This document shows, piece after piece, positions 36,576 through 46,800 of a stretch of 64,000 nt of DNA (position 1 is its first letter; each line of letters opens with the position of its first letter). The position numbers and the translations under genes were made by a program. This stretch comes from CAWCTB01 sp963798275 (GTDB lineage Bacteria; Acidobacteriota; Terriglobia; Terriglobales; Acidobacteriaceae): the NCBI GenBank assembly GCA_963798275.1, contig CAWCTB010000017.1:62001-126000 (forward strand). Reading direction: 5' to 3'. The notes beneath the pieces were generated by a model, which saw only the letters and a list, made by a program, of their open reading frames with translations, had not been told where the DNA came from and made no database searches.

Positions 36576-37991
36576 ATGGCAAGCAAGTCGAGTCGGTATC
36601 CTACGCGAGAAGATCGTCGGGAGGCGGGACGCCTGGCGCGGGCCAAGGCCAACCGGGTGGAACAGGGCAATTGGGACCCTGGGTTACGCAAGTACAACCT
36701 GGTCGATCTGATCCTTGCTTCCGAGCAGGGGCGGGACGAGAAGCTTCTACCCATCAAGCACGAGCGGATGTCGGCTTCTCCCTTTGCCTTCTATCGCGGT
36801 TCGGTTCCGCTGATGGCGGCGGACCTGGCGCTCGCGCCGCGCACCGGCCTGGTGGCACAGCTGTGCGGCGATGCCCACGTCCACAATCTTGGTTCGTACG
36901 CAGCGCCCGACGGGGCGATTGTTTTCGACATCAACGATTTTGACGAGACCATCCAGGGGCCCTTCGAGTGGGACGTGAAGCGAATGGCGGCGAGCATCGT
37001 GCTCGCGGGACGGGTGGCAGGCGACAGCGACAGCCAGTGCAGGGGCGCGGTGCTGGCATGCATGCTGAGCTATCGCCAGTCGATGCGCCAGTTCTCGCAG
37101 ATGGCGGCGGTGGACCTCGCTCGGTATCAGGTCTCACGCTTCCTGAAGAAATCGCCCGTCGCGACCGTCCTTCTGAAGGCTCAGCGGGCGACCAACAAGA
37201 GCAGTTTCGAGAAGCTGGTGGTCGCACACAAGGGCCAATACCGCCTGCGCGAGCAGAAACCGACCCAGTTCGACGTGTCGCCGGAAGATGCGGCGAAAGT
37301 GCAGCAGTCCCTGCACGATTATTCGCTGACCCTTTTGCCCGAGCGACGCCATTTCTATTTGCAGTACCACATCGAGAGTGTAGCCATGCGAGTGGTGGGG
37401 TGCGGCAGCGTGGGAACCCGCGACTACGTCGTGCTGATGCTCGGCGGCGCGGTGGAGGATCCCATCTTCATGCAGGTAAAAGAGGAGATGCATTCGGCGT
37501 ACGCACCTCATTTGCCGAATGCTCACGTGCCCGAGAACCAGGGCGAGCGGGCCGCCGAAGGGCAGCGCGCCATGCAGGTGCAGTCCGACATCTTCCTGGG
37601 CTGGACGTCCATGGACGGCCGGGACTACCTGGTACGGCAGCTTCGCGATCACAAGGCGAGCATCGAGGACGACGATCTGAAGGGCAATGCGCTGATGCAA
37701 TACGCGCGCGTCTGCGGTGAACTGCTGGCCAAAGGACATGCCCGGTCCGGCGATCCGTGCGCCTTTTACGGATACATGGGAAACAGCCCGAAGTTCGACA
37801 AGGGCGTCGCGAAGTTTGCCATTGCCTACGCCGACCAGACCGAGAAGGACTTCAAGGAATTCACCCGCGCCATGCGCAGCAAGAGCAAGAAGTCGACCGC
37901 AGCCGGTCCCAAAAGCAAGGCCGGAAAGCACAAAAAGAAGCAAGCGGGAGGGAAAAAAGACGAGCCGCAAGAGACGGACCAGAGCGCATAG
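36576..37991 (+). CDS. DUF2252 domain-containing protein
   Basis: 471 residues, normal for this kinase-like-fold family of unknown function. Recognisable segments are PIKHERMSASPFAFYRGS, LCGDAHVHNLGSYAAP, then VFDINDFDETIQGPFEWDVK, similar to the catalytic-loop region of aminoglycoside-phosphotransferase-like proteins (GDAHxxN and DxNDFD), and later ARVCGELLAKGHARSGDP. The C-terminal 45 residues are very rich in Lys (KSKAGKHKKKQAGGKK) and probably disordered. It stands alone between a terminator and a convergent gene. Biochemical activity unknown. Confidence 0.93.
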   Translation: MASKSSRYPTREDRREAGRLARAKANRVEQGNWDPGLRKYNLVDLILASEQGRDEKLLPIKHERMSASPFAFYRGSVPLMAADLALAPRTGLVAQLCGDAHVHNLGSYAAPDGAIVFDINDFDETIQGPFEWDVKRMAASIVLAGRVAGDSDSQCRGAVLACMLSYRQSMRQFSQMAAVDLARYQVSRFLKKSPVATVLLKAQRATNKSSFEKLVVAHKGQYRLREQKPTQFDVSPEDAAKVQQSLHDYSLTLLPERRHFYLQYHIESVAMRVVGCGSVGTRDYVVLMLGGAVEDPIFMQVKEEMHSAYAPHLPNAHVPENQGERAAEGQRAMQVQSDIFLGWTSMDGRDYLVRQLRDHKASIEDDDLKGNALMQYARVCGELLAKGHARSGDPCAFYGYMGNSPKFDKGVAKFAIAYADQTEKDFKEFTRAMRSKSKKSTAAGPKSKAGKHKKKQAGGKKDEPQETDQSA

Positions 37992-38010
37992 CGGCCGGAC
38001 AGCGAGTTTT

Positions 38011-38039
38011 CGATTAGGTCGACGAACAGAGCCTAATCG
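38011..38039. terminator. Hairpin between convergent genes
   Basis: CGATTAGG / CCTAATCG, 8-bp stem, 13-base loop, overlapping the stop of the minus-strand gene and flanked by direct repeats of AGCGAGTTTTC (38001 and 38040). The T-tract is short. Confidence 0.4.
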
Positions 38040-38866
38040 AGCGAGTTTTCTGTGCCCTTCACGTTGCTCGGGACATGATGGCGGCCCCAGGTAACGCGGC
38101 GGCCGAGAATGAACTTAAAGAGCAGGTGGTCGGTGCCGGAGGTTACGCCGATGCCGGGACCGAAGTTGATCTCCCACACCGGCGATAGGTTCAGGTCGAA
38201 GACGGGATAGAAGGCCTGGGACTGTTCGCGGAGTGGATCGAAGTTGGTGACCGGGCCGAAGCCGCCGTAGTATTCCACGCCAAAGGTGACGTGGCGGGTG
38301 AAGTCCCACGAGACTTTGACCGCCGGCGAGAACGCCCACTGCTCATCGTGGGCCGGGCCGGTGAAGCCTTTGTCGAATGCCGGGTTGACCGACCAGTACA
38401 GCCGTCCCTTCTGTTTGTCGATGATGGGACGCAATTCGAAGTCCCACGTAGTGGTGGAATAGTCGCGGCGCTGGTAACCGAATTCGACGGAGAGGCTGGC
38501 TCCGACTGGCCAGTGCCAACTCTCCGGAGCGCGCACCCGTGGGCGGATGTGATCGCCAACCCACTCCCACCCCTGGCTGCCGGTGATCGAAGTGAAGACG
38601 TAGAAGCCCGTTTCAAACCACGGCGTAAATCCCTGGGTGATCTCCAGGGTTTCGTGCATGGCATGCTCGGTGGGAACAACGCCATCCTGCGGTTGCACCG
38701 AGCCCTGGATGGTGTAGTTGCTATGCAGCTCGAACATGGTGGTCTTGGGGGCGACGGTCTCCGACCCGTAGACCTGGATCTCGTAGTTCTCCTGGGCAGC
38801 GGCGGCGGTCGCCAGCACGGCGAGGAAAAGCAAGCCAGCAGCGGCCGATAGGCAACGCCGGAGCAT
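38033..38866 (-). CDS. Predicted outer-membrane beta-barrel protein, unknown function
   Basis: 277 residues from ATG 38866 (MLRRCLSAAAGLLFLAVLAT), which starts a signal peptide ending AAAAQ; the frame further upstream to 38971 is not signal-like. The mature protein shows alternating amphipathic strands with many aromatics (TMFELHSNYTIQGSV; WFETGFYVFTSI; LSVEFGYQRRDYSTTTWDFEL; VTFGVEYYGGFGPV; FKFILGRRVTW), the pattern of a monomeric outer-membrane barrel of about 10-12 strands. I recognise no specific channel or enzyme family. It is divergent from the APC permease. Confidence 0.8.
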   Translation of the reverse strand: MLRRCLSAAAGLLFLAVLATAAAAQENYEIQVYGSETVAPKTTMFELHSNYTIQGSVQPQDGVVPTEHAMHETLEITQGFTPWFETGFYVFTSITGSQGWEWVGDHIRPRVRAPESWHWPVGASLSVEFGYQRRDYSTTTWDFELRPIIDKQKGRLYWSVNPAFDKGFTGPAHDEQWAFSPAVKVSWDFTRHVTFGVEYYGGFGPVTNFDPLREQSQAFYPVFDLNLSPVWEINFGPGIGVTSGTDHLLFKFILGRRVTWGRHHVPSNVKGTENSLD

Positions 38867-39022
38867 CAGGAATCCAGAATAACCGAACCAGATTCGCGCT
38901 CGCTGGAAGAATCGGCTCCGCGGGCAATCGGCCCGCACGAAATCGACAGCGGTTCGCGCTTTGCCGCACACTCCCCTAGAATGTGAAATTCGTCTGCGAA
39001 TTACTCAGGGGTCTTAGCCTTC

Positions 39023-40390
39023 ATGTCCACCGCTTCCGGGGGAACGACCAGCAGCGCGCCGGGGTTGAAACGTGTGCTCCGGCTGCGGGACCTGGTTCTG
39101 TACGGCATCATCGTGATTCAGCCCACCGCACCCATGCCGGGGTACGGCGTGTTTGCCAACGCCAGCAAGGGACAGGTGGTCACCTGCATTCTGATCGGCA
39201 TGGTGGCGATGATCTTCACCGCGATCAGCTATGGCCGCATGGCGCGGGTGTATCCCAGCGCCGGATCGGCGTACACCTATGTGGGCCGCGAGATCCATCC
39301 CGCGCTCGGCTTCGTCACCGGCTGGAGCATGACGATGGATTACATGATCAATCCACTGATCTGCACCATCTGGTGTGGCAAGGCGATGCTGGACTTCTTT
39401 CCCGGCATGTCGCCGCGCTGGTGGTTCCTGGCATTTGCCCTGCTGTTTACGCTGCTGAACCTGCGTGGGATTGAAACCTCGGCGCGCATCAACCAGGTGC
39501 TGTTTGCGGCGATGGGCGTGGTGATCGTGGCGTTCTTCGCAGTAACCCTGCGCTACCTGATGCATCATGGGCCCTACGGGCCGGAGTTCTTCATCCGGCC
39601 CTTTCGCAATCCGGAGGCCTTCAACCCTAAGGTGCTGCTGCATGGTACTTCTCTGGCGGTGCTGACTTACATTGGCTTCGATGGCATATCAACGCTCTCC
39701 GAAGAGGTGGAGAATCCGCGGCGGAACATTCTGCTGGCCACGGTGCTGGTGTGCGTGATCACGGGCGTGCTGGCGTCGGCCGAGGTGTACGCCGCGCAAC
39801 TGCTGCGTCCGGGGTATGGCTTCTCCGAGATGGAAGCGGAGCGCGCCTTTGCGCATGTGGCGGCGATCGCCGGCGGCGTGGCAATTTCCATTGCCATCAC
39901 GCTCACCATTCTGATTGCCACCATTGGCTCGGGCAGCGGCGCGCAACTTGGCGCGGCGCGATTGCTGTACGGCATGGGGCGCAGCAACGCGATCCCCAGG
40001 AAGTTTTTCGGAGCGGTCGATCCGGTGACGCGCATTCCGCGCAACAACGTGATTGTGGTGGGAGTGTTTGCGCTGGTGGGCGCGTTTGTTCTGCGCGACT
40101 ACGACCGCGCTGCCGAGTTGCTGAACTATGGCGCGCTGATCGCCTTCATGGGCGTCAACCTGGCTTCGCTGACGCACTACTTCATTCGCGGGGCGAATCG
40201 CAGCTTGTCGAACCTGCTGGTGCCCATCTGCGGCTTCGTCATCTGCGCGGCTCTGTGGCTGCATCTGTCGAAGATGGCTCTCATTGCTGGCTCGATCTGG
40301 ATGGCGCTGGGCGTGGGTTACGGGGCATGGAAGACCAGGGGCTTCCAGGCGGACCTGGTGAACTTCGACGTGCCGTCGGATGTAGCATAA
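39023..40390 (+). CDS. APC-family amino acid/polyamine permease
   Basis: 455 residues with 12 or so membrane helices. The first helix shows the APC pattern (LRDLVLYGIIVIQPTAPMPGYGVFA), followed by YGRMARVYPSAGSAYTYVGREI, the family signature after helix 2, and IGFDGISTLSEEVENPRRNI, the conserved loop at helix 6. These proteins import amino acids or related amines with protons or by exchange; the substrate is not clear. AGGGGTC lies 9 bases before the ATG. A bulged hairpin follows the stop. Confidence 0.94.
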   Translation: MSTASGGTTSSAPGLKRVLRLRDLVLYGIIVIQPTAPMPGYGVFANASKGQVVTCILIGMVAMIFTAISYGRMARVYPSAGSAYTYVGREIHPALGFVTGWSMTMDYMINPLICTIWCGKAMLDFFPGMSPRWWFLAFALLFTLLNLRGIETSARINQVLFAAMGVVIVAFFAVTLRYLMHHGPYGPEFFIRPFRNPEAFNPKVLLHGTSLAVLTYIGFDGISTLSEEVENPRRNILLATVLVCVITGVLASAEVYAAQLLRPGYGFSEMEAERAFAHVAAIAGGVAISIAITLTILIATIGSGSGAQLGAARLLYGMGRSNAIPRKFFGAVDPVTRIPRNNVIVVGVFALVGAFVLRDYDRAAELLNYGALIAFMGVNLASLTHYFIRGANRSLSNLLVPICGFVICAALWLHLSKMALIAGSIWMALGVGYGAWKTRGFQADLVNFDVPSDVA

Positions 40391-40403
40391 CCTGCGTCCG
40401 AAT

Positions 40404-40431
40404 CCCGTGAGCCCTGTGTCATGGGCACGGG
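40404..40431 (+). terminator. Bulged hairpin after the permease
   Basis: CCCGTG(AG)CCC pairs with GGGCACGGG around an 8-base loop, 13 bp after the stop, followed by CCTTCTGTG without a strong T-run. Confidence 0.5.
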
Positions 40432-40890
40432 CCTTCTGTGCTGCAAATTGGAAGCCACGTCGTGGGTCAACTTGGGGGCGCACTGCGGACAGGATTGTTG
40501 TCGAACGCCATCATTTGTGAGTAATCCACTCGATGTATGAGCGAGCATCCCCACTGATCCGCTTCCGCGAAGCTGACTTGTGGGGACTAATCTCACCGCA
40601 GCACTTCGACGACATGGCGACTATTCGCTCAAGTGGATTTCCTTCGCGAAATGCGCCCAATAGCATTCGTAGACCCTGGGGCGTTTGAACGTTTCTCGGT
40701 ACCAATCTGGAAATTTTACTTCCGGACTGTCCGTCATCCGGCTAATGACCTTCGCTTTGCAACCTGTTCGGATTTCTTGACCATAAGAACCCGCGGCGTG
40801 GCGCTGGACGCGCCTCTCCTGCGGACCAATTGAAACAGTATGGATGTTAATCCACGCTAGAATGGCACTAAGAAGGCAATCAGCCCTGAA
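40432..40890. other. 460-bp intergenic region, nothing recognised
   Basis: Short open frames on both strands have no protein-like character. The region immediately before 40891 probably holds the promoter of the glucan synthase gene, but I cannot pick a convincing -35/-10 pair. Confidence 0.4.
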
Positions 40891-43800
40891 TTGCCGCCTG
40901 CCTGGAGGTCGATAACGGCTCTTCCAAACAAGAACCAACCATCGATAACGATTCGTGCTCTGGAAGAGCCCATCCGCGCCGAACTGTTCAGCGTGGAGCG
41001 GCTTGAGCAGCACGCCGAGAGCCTTGCGGCGGCGCAGACGGTCACCAAGGAAACGTACCAGGGCCGTCCCCTTATCCCGCGGGTAATAGAAAATGGCCGT
41101 GTGCTGTTGGATTCGTACCGGGCAATTGCCCGAGCGATTCAGGAGGAGCGCGCGATCACGCCTGCGGCTGAGTGGCTGGTCGACAACTTCCACATCGTCG
41201 AAGAACAGCTCCGCGAAATCCGGGACGATTTGCCCCCCGGGTACTACCGCAAACTACCGAAGCTAGCCTCAGGTCACTTGGAAGGGTATCCGCGAGTTTA
41301 CGGAGTGGCATGGGCCTATGTGGCGCACACCGACAGCCACTTCGATCCGGAAGTGTTGCGCCGCTTTGTGAAGGCATACCAGCGGGTACAACCGCTCGAC
41401 ATCGGTGAGCTATGGGCGGTGGCTATCACCCTGCGCGTGGTACTGGTGGAAAATCTGCGCCGGCTCACCGATCGAATTGTCCGAAGCCGCGCCGAACGCC
41501 AGGACGCCGACATGTTGGCCGACAGCCTGCTTGGCACAGGCGGACAAATTTCCATTCCCCCAGAAACGGCCCTGCGCAGATTCGAGAGAACGCCGCTCGC
41601 CAGAGCATTCGTTGTGCAGCTTATCCAACGTCTGCACGATGTCGACCCAAACATGGGGGCGGTCCTGCGCTGGCTCGACCAGCGTCTGGCTGAGCAGGGG
41701 ACCACGGCTGACGAAATTGTCCGCGCCGAGCACCTGGAACAAACGGCAATGAACGTCACCGTGCGGAACATTATCCCCAGCATGCGTTTGATAACGGACT
41801 TTGACTGGCATGAATTCGTCGAGGGCATCAGCTTGCCAGACCAAATCTTGCGGAGCGACACCAACTTCGCCGAGATGGATTTTGCCACGCGAGATTCTTA
41901 CCGCCATGCGATTGAGGATCTCTCGCGGGGCTCGCGCCATTCGGAAATCGAAGTGGCGGAACATGTTGTGCACCGTATCAAGCGGGCCCGCGCAGAGTCG
42001 TCTGAGGGCGAACAGCCACGCGAGGAGCGGCGTGCGGATCCCGGCTATTATCTGATTTCAAGTGGTCGGCAGGTTCTTGAGCATGAACTCGGATTCCGTG
42101 TGCCGTGGAAAAACCGGTTGCTGCGCCTTTACATGCGAAGCGCGGCAGCGGGCTACCTGGGAACGATCGCTCTCAGTACCGCCTTGATCGTGCTACTCCC
42201 GCTGCTCCACGAAAGAAAAGCAGGAGTTCCGGATTGGGGTTTGCTTTTGCTCGGACTTCTGGCTGCTGTGCCGGCTTCCGACCTGGCTATCGCACTCGTC
42301 AACCGCCTGGTGACGGACTTGCTCGGCCCGCGAATGCTGCCTCGCATGGAGTTGCGGCACGGCGTGACGCAGCAACTGCGAACCATGGTTGTCGTGCCCA
42401 CGCTGCTTGCCGGCCAGCATGACATAGAACAATTGGTGGAGCGGCTGGAGGTCCACTACCTGGCGAATTCGGACGGCGATCTGCGTTTTGCCCTGCTCTC
42501 TGACTGGATGGACGCGGAGAGCGAGAGCCTCCCGGGCGATGACGAACTGCTCGCCATCGCAGTTGACGGTATTGCGCGACTGAACAAGATCCATGGTCCC
42601 GCTGCCGACGGCGGCGAGCGCTTCCTGCTGTTGCACAGAAAGCGTGTGTGGAACGAGAGCGAGGGCAAATGGATGGGATGGGAACGCAAGCGAGGAAAGC
42701 TCCGGGAGCTCAACCAGCTTCTGCGCGGCGGAGTCAACTCTACGTTTCTTTCGATCGGTGGACGCCCAGTGCAAGCTCCTGCAGGTGTGCGGTACGTTAT
42801 CACGCTCGACGCCGACACGCGTCTGCCGAGAGGTGTGGCGTGCCGCCTGGTCGGCACCATGGCCCATCCTCTCAATCAACCGAGGTTCAGCGACCGCGTC
42901 GGGCGGGTCGTGGAAGGCTATGGGATCGTGCAACCGCGCATTACCCACTCGCTAGCCCCCGACCACGAGAAATCAATATTCCAGACATTGTTTTCTGGCC
43001 CCAGCGGCATTGATCCCTACGCGTCCGCGGTTTCGGACGTTTACCAGGATTTGTTCCACGAAGGCTCTTTCACCGGCAAAGGCATCTACGACGTCGATGC
43101 GTTTGAGGCATCGTTGGCGGGCAGAGTGCCAGACAACGCCATGTTAAGCCACGATCTCTTTGAAGGAATCTTTGCGCGCGTTGCGCTGGCATCGGACATT
43201 GAACTGTTCGAAGAATTTCCTTCGCACTATGAGGCGGCCGCCGCCCGGCAACATCGTTGGGTGCGCGGCGACTGGCAACTGCTACCCTGGATTTTCGGGC
43301 GTGGACGAGCAGCACCGGGAGAACGACGTCATGTTAGCATTCGCGCAATTGGCCGGTGGAAGATGTTCGATAATTTGCGCCGCTCTATGTCAGCGCCGGC
43401 CGCGTTTTTTGCGCTGGTGGTTGCCTGCCTGCTGCCGTCAGCTTCACCCTGGGCGTGGGCAAGGTTTCTTTTAGCGACGATTGCGCTTCCTGCGCTGCTA
43501 CCTTTCCTGATTGGAATCAACCCGCCGCGACGTGGAATTTCTAAACGTACTCATATTCGGGCGTTGCTCACTGACCTTTCTTTCGGGGTCTCCCAGAGTT
43601 GCGATTACGGTGACGATGTTGGCGTACCAGACATGGCTAATGTTGGATGCAATTTTGCGCACGCTTACTCGCATGTTCATTACTCACAGGCATCTGCTGG
43701 AGTGGGTGACCGCAACCCAAGCCAAGTACGCGGTCGATCTGAAGCTCACCGCCATGTATAAGCGTATGGCCGGCGGCGTGCTACTTGCAGTGGCCGTGCT

Positions 43801-46800
43801 GGTGGTTATCGCCTTTGAAAGTCGCCAGGCCATGACGGTCATGGTTCCGTTCATCATTCTCTGGATTGCCGCTCCCACGATCGCGCGTCAAATAAGTCTT
43901 CCACTCCGGCGCACGGCTGCCGAACCGCTTACTGCAGCGAATGCCCGAGCTCTACGTTTGATTGCGCGCCAAACCTGGCGTTTCTTCGAGACTTTCATCA
44001 CCCCGACCGATCATGCCTTGCCTCCCGATAACTTTCAAGAAGACCCGAAGCCAGTCGTTGCCCATCGAACTTCGCCGACGAATATGGGGCTTTATCTGCT
44101 GTCCACCTTGGCGGCGCACGATCTGGGCTACCTGGGCACGCTAGATGCAGTTGACCGATTGGAAGCCACACTCGGCACGATGAGCCAACTGGAATTGCTC
44201 CGAGGGCACTTCTACAACTGGTATGACACTTGCGATCTTCACCCCCTGAATCCAAAATATGTCTCCTCCGTGGACAGCGGAAACCTTGCCGGGCATCTGC
44301 TGGCCCTGGGCAACGGTTGCCGGGAACTCCGCCGGAAATCTTCTCTCGGGGAACATTCGCTCACGGGACTGAAAGACGCGATCGAGCTTTTGCGAGAAGC
44401 TCTGAGCGAGATCGCAGAAACGCGGCGGACGAATACCGTCACCAGGAAACAGCTCAGTAATGCCATCGACGCACTGGCCAGCTCACTGGAGCTTGCGCCG
44501 GTGAATGCAGTGGAGTGGGCGGAGCGTTTCGTCGAGCTGAGAACGCGGGCCCTGACGGTAGCTGACATTGCGCAAACCTTTGCCCAGGAGCGCGGTGACG
44601 CTCCCGATTCCGAGTTGCGCGTCTGGGCCGAAGCCGCCAGGGCCTGCGTCGAAAGTCATGCACGGGACGCAGAGATTCTTATTCCGTGGGTGCGCCAGGA
44701 TTCGAACATCGTTATGGCCCTGGCAGAACGTCCACGGGAGCAGGCGCCGGAGTGGGCAGCGATCGAGCCGTTCTTTGAGTCTCTGCCTACGCTGGGGGAT
44801 GCCCCTGAACGTTGCGAGGGCGCACTACGGGCTCTTGCCGTGTTGCGAGCCGGCTTGCTTAACGATTCATCGGCGACTACCGACATCCTGGCGCGCGTCG
44901 ATGCCCTGGAGCAAGCCCTGTGGCAATCAGCAAAGGATGCAGCCTCGCTCATTCGCCGCCTCTCTGCTATCACGCACAAGGCTGAAGACATGGTTCAGTC
45001 GATGGATTTCAGCTTTCTTTTTGATCGCACGCGTAAGCAATTTTCCATCGGATACCGTGTCGCCGACAACACGTCTGGACGCCAACTGTTACGACCTGCT
45101 GGCTTCGGAGGCGCGCCTAACCAGCTTCATTGCGATCGCCAAAGGCGATGTCCCGTCCTCCCATTGGTTCCGCCTGGGCCGGGCGCTCACTCCGGTGGGC
45201 CGCGGCTCCGCCCTCATTTCGTGGTCGGGCTCCATGTTCGAATACCTGATGCCGGCGCTGATGATGATTTCGCCGACCGGCAGCTTGCTGAACCAGACGT
45301 ACGAATTGATCGTGCGCCGGCAAATTGACTACGGCAAGGAGCGTGGAGTCCCCTGGGGAATCTCAGAGTCGGCCTACAACGCGAGAGACCTGGACCTCAC
45401 CTATCAATACACGGCTTTTGGCGTGCCTGGATTGGGGCTCAAGCGCGGACTCAGCGAAGATCTGGTTATCGCGCCTTACGCCACCGCACTGGCGGCCATG
45501 ATCGACCCAAATGCGGCGACGCAGAACTTTGCGCAACTCGCGGAGGCCGGTGGAAAGGGGGCGTACGGATTCTACGAAGCGCTCGATTACACCAGCGAGC
45601 GGGTGCCCGAAGGAAAAGATAACGCGGTGGTGCGTGCTTACCTGGCACACCATCAGGGAATGTCGCTGGTCGCGCTCGCCAACGTACTGAACAACGGCGC
45701 AATGCGGACCCGTTTCCATGCCGAACCGATGGTGCAAGCCACCGAGTTGCTGCTGCAGGAGCGCACGCCGCGTGACGTGCTGGTCGCACGGCCGCGTGCG
45801 GAAGAAGTCTCTGCGGCGGCGCACGTCCGCGAACTCGTTCCGCCGGTCGTGCGCCGGTTCACCTCGCCACACGAATCGGTTCCACGGACGCATCTGCTTT
45901 CCAACGGGCGCTATGGGGTGATGGTGACAACGGCGGGCTCGGGATATAGCCGATGGCGGAATATCGCGGTCACGCGCTGGCGCGAGGACGTTACCCGGGA
46001 CTGCTGGGGCTCCTACATCTTTCTTCGCGATGCGCAGAGTGGCCAGGTTTGGTCGGCGGGCTACCAGCCCAGCGGCGTCGAACCCGACGCCTACGAAGCC
46101 ACCTTTAGCGAAGATCACGCCGAATTCATTCGGCGTGACGGCTCGCTGACCACCACGCTGGAGGTGGTCGTTTCGTCCGAAGACGATGCCGAGGTGCGCC
46201 GCGTTTCGATCGCCAATCTGGGAACGCGCACTCGCGAAGTTCAGGTCACTTCGTATGCCGAAGTTGTGATTGCGCCTCAGGCCGCCGACGAAGCGCACCC
46301 CGCGTTTTCCAATCTGTTTGTGGAAACGGAGTTCGTCGCCAGCGTGGACGCGTTGGTTGCGACCCGTCGCCGGCAATCCGAAAAAGAAACAATAGTCTGG
46401 CTTGCTCACGTTGCGGTTGTGGAAGGCGAGTCGGTTGGAGACCTGCAATTCGAGACGGATCGCCTCCGGTTTCTTGGACGGGGACATCAGGTTCGCGACG
46501 CCGTATCCATAAGGGATGGCCGTCCTCTTTCGAATACCGTCGGCCCGGTGCTGGATCCCGTGATGAGCTTGAGGCGTACGGTGCGCATCCCGCCAGGCAC
46601 AACCGTGCGGATTGTCTTTTCCACCATAGTCGCCCCGACTCGCGAGCAAGTACTGGACCTGGCAGATAAGTATCGGGATGCAAGGAACTGTGAACGTACT
46701 CTGACGTCGGCCTGGACGCAGGCGCAAGTGCAACTTCATCATCTGGGCATCACTCCGGATGAAGCTCACTTGTTCCAGAGGCTCGCCAATGCCGTGCTGT

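Noticed and set aside
40621..41193. Minus-strand 190-codon frame before the glucan synthase
   Set aside because: It is largely antisense to the conserved N-terminus of the glucan synthase and has no protein-like pattern.
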